DNA from: JBGRPZ01 sp041725955
GTDB lineage: Bacteria; Bacteroidota; Bacteroidia; Bacteroidales; JBGRPZ01
NCBI GenBank assembly: GCA_041725955.1
Contig: JBGRQE010000001.1
Location: 98,165-162,164, forward strand
Direction of reading: 5' to 3'
Length of the DNA stretch: 64,000 nt
Under the pieces are notes generated by a model, which did no database searches, had not been told where the DNA came from, and was given only the letters and a program-made list of their open reading frames with translations. Below, one piece after another: positions 1-6,502 of the stretch; the stretch's first letter is position 1, and every line of letters starts with the position of its first letter. A program made the translations under genes and the position numbers.

Positions 1-723
1 GGCAAGATGTCGAGAAGTGTTTGAGTTTTCTGCACGGAAGGTAGGTCCAAAGGTATAAACTTTAGAAAGAGCCATACAAGCAAGTTCTACTTCCAGCTGG
101 CCAGAAACGGTTAAGTTTGTTGGTCGGCCAAAGAAATCTTGACTGTAATCTATTGCACCTTCTTCTGTTTTTGGAGGTTTGCTGATGTCGAATGTAGTAA
201 CATTAAACATCTCACCAGCTCCTTCACAGTCAGATCCTGTAACGATAGGAGTATGTATGTTATAAAAATTTCTTTCGGTAAAAAATTTATGAACCGCATA
301 AATCATGGCATGTCTTATTCTAAAGACAGCACTAAAGGTATTTGTACGGAAACGTAAATGTGCTTTTTCTCTTAGAAACTCTAAAGAGTGTTTTTTTGGT
401 TGTAGTGGGTATTCGTCGGGATTTGCTTCTCCCAGTACTTCTAATTCATTTGCCACTAATTCAACTTTCTGTCCACTTCCTTGTGATTCAACAAGATCTC
501 CTTTTACAGAGATTGAGGCACCAGTATGAATTTTAGATAGAAGATCAATATCAATCTTCTCAAAATCAACGACCACCTGAATGTTATTAATGGTTGAACC
601 ATCATTTAGTGCAATAAATGCTACATTCTTGCTTCCTCTTTTTGTTCTAACCCAGCCTTTGATGACCACTTCCTGGCCGCATAAACTTTCTTGGAAAATT
701 CTTTTGATCTCTGTCCTTTTCAC
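1..723 (-). CDS. asnS: Asparaginyl-tRNA synthetase, N-terminal 241 residues (cut by window edge)
   Basis: Class II aminoacyl-tRNA synthetase that charges tRNA-Asn in the cytoplasm. The minus-strand translation shows an N-terminal OB-fold anticodon-binding domain (VVIKGWVRTKRGSKNV, then FIALNDGS), followed by the start of the catalytic domain. The class II motif 2 region FGPTFRAENSNTSRHLA reaches the edge, so the C-terminal half lies outside the window. No ATG lies in frame between an upstream stop and the conserved region. The only usual start is GTG at 723, giving MKRTEIKRIF, which fits the family N-terminus. Two rightward open frames inside this gene are antisense shadows. The identity is secure from the motif 2 signature; the GTG start is an inference. 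Confidence 0.93.
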   Translation of the reverse strand, partial: MKRTEIKRIFQESLCGQEVVIKGWVRTKRGSKNVAFIALNDGSTINNIQVVVDFEKIDIDLLSKIHTGASISVKGDLVESQGSGQKVELVANELEVLGEANPDEYPLQPKKHSLEFLREKAHLRFRTNTFSAVFRIRHAMIYAVHKFFTERNFYNIHTPIVTGSDCEGAGEMFNVTTFDISKPPKTEEGAIDYSQDFFGRPTNLTVSGQLEVELACMALSKVYTFGPTFRAENSNTSRHLA

Positions 724-930
724 AGCCTGATAATGTTTAATGAATTGAAAATAGTTTACAAAGGAACGAAAAATCCAACAACTTTACATATAATTGCCTG
801 CAATTTTAGTATATGAACGGCCTACAACAATTATAATTAACACTGCGTTCTCTCTGAAAATGGGCAAACAATATTTTGGAAATTCTTGTTCTGTTTTCAG
901 GTCGTTTTTCGAAATTAATTAAGGTATAGA

Positions 931-2037
931 ATGGGTACAGATATAAAACTTGAAAAAATAGAATCGCTATTCTCAATGGAAGGAAAACCTTTGATTATTG
1001 GAGGTCCTTGCAGTGCAGAAAGTGAATTTCAAATTCTCCAAACTGCTAAAGCACTTGATGCCTGTAATCAGGTAAAGGTCTTTCGTGCAGGTTTGTGGAA
1101 ACCTCGAACCAGACCCAATGGTTTTGAGGGCGTAGGAGCTAAAGGTTTACCATGGATGCAGCGAGTAAGAAAAGAAACCTCTTTACTTACTGCTGTAGAA
1201 GTAGCCAAGCCCTCGCATGTCGAAAAAGTGCTTAAGCACGATATAGATATTATATGGTTAGGTGCCCGAACTACTACCAATCCTTTTTCTGTACAGGAAA
1301 TTGCCGAAAGTTTGCGTGGTGTAGATATTCCTGTGATGATAAAGAATCCATTGCATGCCGATCTGAAATTATGGGTAGGTGCAATGGAAAGACTTAATAG
1401 TGTTGGAGTAGAGAAGCTTATAGCTATTCATAGAGGTTTTTATGCACATCATAAAACTCCTTTTAGAAATCCTCCATTATGGGAAATTCCTATAGAATTG
1501 CGCCGAATAATTCCCGATCTACCTATATTGGTTGACCCAAGTCATATTTGTGGCAATACTGCATTGATTCCTTATCTATCGCAAAAGGCATTGGATTTGG
1601 AGATGAATGGCTTGATGATTGAAGCTCATTTTGATCCTGATAATGCACTTAGTGATGCCTTTCAACAACTTCGCCCAGATGAGTTTAAGAAGATGATTGA
1701 TGATTTGGTAATTCGTAAGTTTAATGGAGTTTCATTAAACGACAGTGCTTTGAATGCTCTAAGAGATGAAATTGATCGTTTGGACGACCAGCTTATACAA
1801 ATATTGGCTCAGCGTTTAGAAATTGTAGAAGAGATCGGAAGGTATAAAAAAGAGAAGAATCTAACTATTCTTCAGCTAGAACGTTGGAATAAGGTAATCA
1901 GTGAAAGAGTTAAGTCGGGAGAAGCTTTAGGTCTTAATAAAGATTTTATGGAGCAGATTCTAAGAATAATACATGAAGAATCTATCCAAAAACAAAATGT
2001 GATTATGAATACCTCCCGTAAAGATACGGGAGAGTAG
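931..2037 (+). CDS. Bifunctional DAHP synthase / chorismate mutase (type II)
   Basis: First step of the shikimate pathway (phosphoenolpyruvate plus erythrose 4-phosphate to DAHP) fused to chorismate mutase (chorismate to prephenate). Residues about 20-260 are a DAHP synthetase I/KDSA barrel, with GGPCSAES at 24-31, FRAGLWKPRTRPNGFEG, KNPLHADLKLW and VDPSHICGN starting at 201. Residues about 272-355 are an all-helical AroQ chorismate mutase (LRDEIDRLDDQLIQILAQR, then IGRYKKEKN). This fusion at 368 residues is a known Bacteroidota arrangement, and the mutase part probably gives prephenate-dependent feedback control. The last ten codons overlap a perfect inverted repeat (see 2013-2032). It is flanked by divergent asnS and convergent corA, so it is probably transcribed alone. 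Confidence 0.93.
   Translation: MGTDIKLEKIESLFSMEGKPLIIGGPCSAESEFQILQTAKALDACNQVKVFRAGLWKPRTRPNGFEGVGAKGLPWMQRVRKETSLLTAVEVAKPSHVEKVLKHDIDIIWLGARTTTNPFSVQEIAESLRGVDIPVMIKNPLHADLKLWVGAMERLNSVGVEKLIAIHRGFYAHHKTPFRNPPLWEIPIELRRIIPDLPILVDPSHICGNTALIPYLSQKALDLEMNGLMIEAHFDPDNALSDAFQQLRPDEFKKMIDDLVIRKFNGVSLNDSALNALRDEIDRLDDQLIQILAQRLEIVEEIGRYKKEKNLTILQLERWNKVISERVKSGEALGLNKDFMEQILRIIHEESIQKQNVIMNTSRKDTGE
2013..2032. terminator. Inverted repeat at the end of the DAHP synthase gene
   Basis: CTCCCGT (2013-2019) pairs perfectly with ACGGGAG (2026-2032) around a 6-base loop. It lies inside the last codons, just before the stop at 2035-2037, and between two converging genes. No run of T follows on either strand, so it is at best a weak terminator or a 3-prime-end stabilising hairpin. 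Confidence 0.3.
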
Positions 2038-2043
2038 TCTTGC

Positions 2044-2952
2044 TTACATCCAGTTTTTTCGTTTGAAGTAGTAAAACATGCTTCCAACGATAACCAGCAT
2101 AAGTATGACAAGTATCCAGAAAGCTTGTACATTATCCTCAATAGGTAAGTGAACGTTCATACCGTAAAGAGAGGTTATAAAGGTGAGGGGCAGCAAGATG
2201 GATGAAATTAGAGTAAGGATTTTCATAATTTCATTTGTCTTGTTGGTCTGCATTGAGTCAAAGGTTTTTGATAAGCCTTCAATCAATTCTTCATAATCTT
2301 CGGTCATATCCCACATTTTCTGATAGTAATCGAGGATATTACCCCAGTAATCTTCCATGTTTTCGGCATAACCGCGTATAGCTCCAATTTCGAATTTGTG
2401 GAACAGCCTTAGCTGAGGTTTGAATATGGTATTTATTAGGATTATATTTTTTCTGGTCACAGAAATTCTTTCAATAATTTTTTGAGGACCTAGGTTGAAA
2501 AGCTCTCTGTTTATAAGTTCAAGTTCAACACCAACACGTCTAAGCATAGATAATGACTCAGTCATTAAACGTTCTAAGATGCGATACAAAAGGGCATCTG
2601 AAGTACCTACTTCAAACTCTTCTTTTTTTTGGGCTTTTTCTTCAGCTTCTTTAAACATTAAACCTACTACCCAGTGCGATTTGCCTATGGTAATAATATA
2701 ATCTTCTCCCCAGAAGATTTTCACTTCTTTGGTTTTAATAAATTTATTTTGGCGGTCGAAGTTTGGGAAATGAAGAATAAGGAAATAATAATCGTCATAA
2801 CTATCAATTTTCGGACGCTGGTTGGTAGATCTACAATCTTCAATATCTAGTGGATGGAAATGGAAATTATCCCTAAGATACTTAAGATCTTCTTCTGCTG
2901 GGTTGACAATATGATGCCATTTTAGTGTTCCTATTTTGACAGTTTCAATCAT
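2044..2952 (-). CDS. corA: CorA-family magnesium/divalent-cation channel
   Basis: Inner-membrane pentameric channel for Mg2+ (Co2+ or Ni2+ in some relatives). The 302-residue length fits the family. A cytoplasmic alpha/beta domain with long coiled helices fills residues 1-240. Two transmembrane helices close the C-terminus, and the signature GMN of the pore loop lies at 264-266 (SLYGMNVHLP). The tail is short and basic (FKRKNWM). ATG at 2952 is preceded by a -7-like TAGCTTTG. A second promoter-like box and a terminator-like hairpin lie further upstream, which suggests control of expression through the leader. The 3-prime end comes within 7 bp of the converging DAHP synthase gene. Confidence 0.94.
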   Translation of the reverse strand: MIETVKIGTLKWHHIVNPAEEDLKYLRDNFHFHPLDIEDCRSTNQRPKIDSYDDYYFLILHFPNFDRQNKFIKTKEVKIFWGEDYIITIGKSHWVVGLMFKEAEEKAQKKEEFEVGTSDALLYRILERLMTESLSMLRRVGVELELINRELFNLGPQKIIERISVTRKNIILINTIFKPQLRLFHKFEIGAIRGYAENMEDYWGNILDYYQKMWDMTEDYEELIEGLSKTFDSMQTNKTNEIMKILTLISSILLPLTFITSLYGMNVHLPIEDNVQAFWILVILMLVIVGSMFYYFKRKNWM

Positions 2953-3003
2953 AAGATCTTATTTTTTGAAAATCAACTTTTTACTTTTCCCAAGGTGGCT
3001 TTA

Positions 3004-3011
3004 CAAAGCTA
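3004..3011 (-). promoter_or_regulatory. Putative -7 box proximal to corA
   Basis: On the minus strand this reads TAGCTTTG, a full match to the Bacteroidota -7 consensus TAnnTTTG, and lies about 50 bases before the corA ATG. No clear -33 TTTG is at the usual spacing. Confidence 0.45.
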
Positions 3012-3169
3012 AACAATTGATAGGATTTAAAAAAAAATAATACATTTCTTTGTCCGAATATTCCCCTAAGCTTATACCATAGCACGCAGTTTTAACGATT
3101 TTTTCTGCATTTTGTTTGCAAAGGAAAGCTATTTTTATCAATTATTCTGATTAAGAAGGGACTGTTGTT

Positions 3170-3210
3170 AAAAAAAGAGCAGGCGTAGCTAGGATAGCTA
3201 TCGACCTGCT
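3170..3210 (-). terminator. Terminator-like hairpin upstream of corA
   Basis: Reading the minus strand, AGCAGG pairs with CCTGCT, an inner TAGCTA pairs with a second TAGCTA across a 3-base loop, and seven T follow after one C (3176 to 3170). This is the form of an intrinsic terminator, but no ordinary gene ends here. It sits 220 bases upstream of corA in the same direction. Confidence 0.6.
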
Positions 3211-3237
3211 TGGAATGATCATTCACACACAAAACAC
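3170..3237 (-). ncRNA. Candidate short RNA or corA leader with attenuator
   Basis: A short transcript is predicted between the -7 box TACCTTTG (3249-3242, minus) and the T-run ending at 3170, about 68 bases. It holds the palindrome GAATGATCATTC followed by the terminator hairpin. A 23-codon open frame on the same strand (3222 to 3151, starting MIIPSRS) runs straight through the hairpin, so translation could in principle melt it. Either a small RNA or an attenuated leader for corA would fit. I recognise no described family, and all of this is inference from layout. Confidence 0.35.
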
Positions 3238-3241
3238 GTCG

Positions 3242-3249
3242 CAAAGGTA
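3242..3249 (-). promoter_or_regulatory. Putative -7 box for the corA leader / small RNA
   Basis: Minus strand TACCTTTG matches TAnnTTTG fully, about 5 bases before the expected transcript start. No clear -33 element was found. Confidence 0.4.
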
Positions 3250-3329
3250 TCAAAAAAATGGTATTGTTTTTTTATTGGCCAAAAAAGTTTATACTTTCGA
3301 GGCATGTCTTTTTTAGAGATATTTAGATT

Positions 3330-5240
3330 ATGGTGAAGAAGAATAATTTTGATTTATTGATTCTACTATTTATTCTTATAGTAGGAAGTGTTCTGCGTTT
3401 TTATAAGCTTGGAGAAGTGAAGTTTACTCATGATGAGTTTAGTACTTTCTTTGTTTCTGAACATAAGAATTTGAGAGATTTATGGATGCAAGGAGTTAAG
3501 CTTTGTGATACTCATCCTCCATTTATACACACATTTTATTACTTTATAAAGAATGTTTTTGGTTCTGAGTTGTGGATCTTTAAGTTCTTTTTTGTTTTGA
3601 TGGGTATTGCTTCTATTGGATTGGCATATTTGCTAGGGAAAAAGTGGTTTTCTTCAACTACAGGATTATTAACAGCTGCATGTATTGGAGTTGTTCAGCT
3701 AACCGTTATGCACAGTCAGATAGCGCGTATGTATTCGAGTGGGTTATTCTTTACACTTTGCATGTTATATTTTTGGCATCGTTTTCTTTTTGCCGAAAAA
3801 CGTTTTTGGCTTTCTTATATAGGGTTTGTTTTTTGTGGATCACTAATGTCTTACAATCATCATTTTACTCTTTTGTTATTGACAATTATTGGAGTAAGTG
3901 GTTTATATAGTATTCCTAAAAAAAGATTATGGACGTATGTTTTAGCAGGTATAAATATTTTTATTTTATATCTTCCTAATCTTAATATTTTCTTTCATCA
4001 AGCTAATCAGAAAGGTTTGTCTTGGTTGGGTAAACCAGGATATTTATTCCTCTATAATTTTACTCGCTTTTTATTTCATTATTCATGGATTTTTCTTGCC
4101 TTAATTGCACTGTTAGTCGTCGTTTCATTATTGGGAAATAGGAATAAATCAACCCATTCAATATTGATGCGAAAGTATTGTATAGTATGGTTTATTGTGT
4201 TTTTCTCTGTTGCCTTTTTTTATTCTCAGTATGTAAGTCCTATTTTACAATATTCTATAATGATATTTATTAGCCCTTTTCTGATTATGCTCTTATTTAG
4301 CTTTTTTGAAGATAAAGGGAAAGTGTTTAAAGTATTGAGTGTTGTTTTTATACTTTCAATAGGTACCTATACACTTGTAAATAATCGCATGCATTATTCT
4401 ATTTTCTATAAATCGCATTTTCTGGAACCTCTGAAAGAGGCAAATTATGCAAAATCAAAATATAAGGAAGACCTTGCTATTTTATTTAATGATCATGACG
4501 ATATTAGAGAGTATTATTATCAAGATAAAGGCTTTGTTTTCGATTTTCATGCGATTAACAGAATGAGTTTAAAGCAGGTTGATAGTTTACTCTCAGGTTT
4601 GAAAACTAACTATCTGTTTTATAGCTGGACGAAATATCAAAGACCTAATATTGATTTATTGGTAAGGAAATACTTTCCTTATAAACTCAATAAGTTTAAT
4701 TATTTTAATGCTGAATCATCTCTTTTATCAAAGACAAATTCTTCAAATACAGTTAAGGATGATTTGATATTCTCTGAAGATTGGCCAAAAGATCTTAAAT
4801 CTTTTTGGTTTAATAAGGAATTATTGAAGGATAGTGTTGGTAGAGAATATATATTGGTTGACAGTTTGCAGGAATTTCCTCTAGGAATAAAAATAAATCA
4901 AGATAGTGTTAAGTGGAGTAAGAATTATGCACTGGAGATTGAAATTGAAGGTAGTACGGATGAGGAATTACAAAATTGCTCTCTGGCTTTGAGTTTCACA
5001 AATAATGATGATTTATTGATTTGGGATGGCATTGCATTGAAAGATGCATTGATCCATAGTAATGGGCGTTTCTATTTATCTTATAAACGAAGATTTATTG
5101 ATTTTCAGGGAGCTGTTATGCCAAATAAAATTGAGATTAATATCTGGAATCCAGGAAAAAAAACCTTCAAGCTAAGTAGAATGAAGGTTTGTATTCGTAG
5201 TGCTAATCCTATAGTATATGGTCAGTTGAATGAAATTTAA
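3330..5240 (+). CDS. GT-C fold glycosyltransferase (ArnT/PMT, GT39-like), membrane
   Basis: A multi-pass membrane enzyme of 636 residues that probably transfers a sugar from a polyprenyl-phosphate donor to an extracytoplasmic acceptor. The first helix (about 9-22) is followed by the acidic pair D35-E36 in KFTHDEFSTF, the position of the catalytic DE motif of GT-C enzymes. About ten hydrophobic helices extend to about residue 350. A soluble C-terminal half of about 280 residues follows, perhaps periplasmic and beta-rich, for which I recognise no family. Acceptor and sugar cannot be told from the sequence. The stop overlaps the end of the converging downstream gene by 4 bp. Confidence 0.8.
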   Translation: MVKKNNFDLLILLFILIVGSVLRFYKLGEVKFTHDEFSTFFVSEHKNLRDLWMQGVKLCDTHPPFIHTFYYFIKNVFGSELWIFKFFFVLMGIASIGLAYLLGKKWFSSTTGLLTAACIGVVQLTVMHSQIARMYSSGLFFTLCMLYFWHRFLFAEKRFWLSYIGFVFCGSLMSYNHHFTLLLLTIIGVSGLYSIPKKRLWTYVLAGINIFILYLPNLNIFFHQANQKGLSWLGKPGYLFLYNFTRFLFHYSWIFLALIALLVVVSLLGNRNKSTHSILMRKYCIVWFIVFFSVAFFYSQYVSPILQYSIMIFISPFLIMLLFSFFEDKGKVFKVLSVVFILSIGTYTLVNNRMHYSIFYKSHFLEPLKEANYAKSKYKEDLAILFNDHDDIREYYYQDKGFVFDFHAINRMSLKQVDSLLSGLKTNYLFYSWTKYQRPNIDLLVRKYFPYKLNKFNYFNAESSLLSKTNSSNTVKDDLIFSEDWPKDLKSFWFNKELLKDSVGREYILVDSLQEFPLGIKINQDSVKWSKNYALEIEIEGSTDEELQNCSLALSFTNNDDLLIWDGIALKDALIHSNGRFYLSYKRRFIDFQGAVMPNKIEINIWNPGKKTFKLSRMKVCIRSANPIVYGQLNEI

Positions 5241-5866
5241 GCTATGCCAGAAGGAGAATTTTTTATATTTTCAAGAGCTATAGCAAACTCTTTGTCGCTA
5301 ATAACTTTTTCTTTATTTAGCCATTGTAGTTTCCATAGCTCTTCCTCAAAAGGGGCAGATTTATCTATATAAAAGTAATTTTCTCTAATGTATTTATTTC
5401 TTGCTTTGTATATGTTATTTACAAACTCGTCGAATTCAAAGGGTGTAGGTACATTTTGAATTAGGGTAATTCTTTCTCTATTATCAAGCATTATGCAAAA
5501 CTCATTAATGGGGAGTAGTGTATATAGTAAAATGCAAATAAAAGCAACAACTATAAAAGCAGAATTTAGAAATACGAGTTTGGGAATAATTTGAGTGTAG
5601 CTTAAAACCATTGATAAGAAAAAAAGTATAATCAGTGCAATGGCAAAGAAAAGGATTTCGTGGCTTCTTTTTTTATTTATAAAACATTTTCTTTCAATAT
5701 GATCAAATGAAAAGTGCTTGGTGTTTTTTCCATTTTGACAGCTTGTCATTAAGCCATCCTCGGTTATTTTAATTTTCTGTTTACGAAAAAGAACCTTCTG
5801 TTCAATTTCCAGCATATTGGTTTTGTCTTCCCCAAATATCTCACTTATTCCTTTGCGTTTATTCAT
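5237..5866 (-). CDS. Two-helix membrane protein with SHOCT-like C-terminus, unknown function
   Basis: A 209-residue protein of unknown function. A polar N-terminal part (1-65) precedes two strongly hydrophobic helices (about 70-90 and 97-118). A soluble part follows, ending with KLQWLNKEKVISDKEFAIAL (about 176-197). That last segment has the pattern of a SHOCT short helical domain (leucine-rich helix, lysine, isoleucine-serine, then acidic-glutamate-phenylalanine). SHOCT segments usually lie at the ends of membrane or envelope proteins and are thought to mediate oligomerisation. It is 95 bp downstream of the DgkA-like gene on the same strand, so co-transcription is likely. The domain call is mine by eye. 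Confidence 0.6.
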   Translation of the reverse strand: MNKRKGISEIFGEDKTNMLEIEQKVLFRKQKIKITEDGLMTSCQNGKNTKHFSFDHIERKCFINKKRSHEILFFAIALIILFFLSMVLSYTQIIPKLVFLNSAFIVVAFICILLYTLLPINEFCIMLDNRERITLIQNVPTPFEFDEFVNNIYKARNKYIRENYFYIDKSAPFEEELWKLQWLNKEKVISDKEFAIALENIKNSPSGIA

Positions 5867-5961
5867 TTTATTTCTTAGTTTTTTTGCCCTAATTCATGAA
5901 AAGAACACTCATAGTAAAAATTTGTTTTAAAATAATTTAGTTTTTTAGATATTCAGGAACT

Positions 5962-6345
5962 TTATGAAAATAATTCCCATATTCTTGGAATAAATATTAG
6001 TAAACCTGCAATTAAAGCATATAAAGCGCATATAAGTACTCCTGCAGCCGATAGGTCCTTAATTATTTTTATATCATTATTCCTTTCTTTTGTTATATGA
6101 TTGCAAAGTTTTTCTATGGCAGTATTAAAAAGTTCTGCTGCGATTACAAGTGCTATAGCACTTAATATAAACAACCACTCATATATGTTTAAGTCGAGAA
6201 TTATGCATAAAATTATTGATATTATGGCAATGGTAAAATGAATGCGGGCATTGCGTTCGTTTTTGAACATATATGTCAGTCCGCGAACGGCAAAAGATAT
6301 ACTTCTAAAAATCCTATAAATGGAGAAGGTTGATTTATGATTCAT
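5962..6345 (-). CDS. dgkA: Diacylglycerol kinase / undecaprenol kinase family protein
   Basis: A small integral membrane lipid kinase of 127 residues, the usual length. It phosphorylates diacylglycerol or, as in many non-proteobacteria, undecaprenol, feeding carrier lipid to cell-wall synthesis. The family signature is in AAELFNTAIEKLCNHIT (acidic residue, NTAIE), and there are three transmembrane helices. FKNERNARIHF near residues 28-38 is the cytoplasmic amphipathic segment found in the family. Substrate choice between diacylglycerol and undecaprenol cannot be decided here. It is first of a two-gene minus-strand unit with the SHOCT-like protein. Confidence 0.87.
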   Translation of the reverse strand: MNHKSTFSIYRIFRSISFAVRGLTYMFKNERNARIHFTIAIISIILCIILDLNIYEWLFILSAIALVIAAELFNTAIEKLCNHITKERNNDIKIIKDLSAAGVLICALYALIAGLLIFIPRIWELFS

Positions 6346-6502
6346 TTCTCATTATTTTTAAGTGTTGTTATTTACTGGTATATGGCTATAATTGGTATGC
6401 TATAGACCGTGCAATTATTTTTATTTACTTGTTTGGTATTTTTTTTGTTTTCAATTCGTTTGTAATATTTTAACAAGGGAAACTACTACTAAATAAACAA
6501 GT

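Larger units (their letters stand above)
2953..3329. other. Divergent intergenic region corA / glycosyltransferase
   Basis: A 377-bp region between divergent genes with no convincing protein gene. On the minus strand it carries two TAnnTTTG boxes (3242-3249 and 3004-3011), an exact 12-bp palindrome GAATGATCATTC (3213-3224), and a strong hairpin with a T-run (3170-3210). On the plus strand TACTTTCG at 3292-3299, 31 bp before the glycosyltransferase start, resembles a -7 box with one mismatch. Confidence 0.6.

Noticed and set aside
139..536. Plus-strand small frames at the left edge
   Set aside because: They lie antisense to asnS, whose minus-strand translation matches the family throughout.
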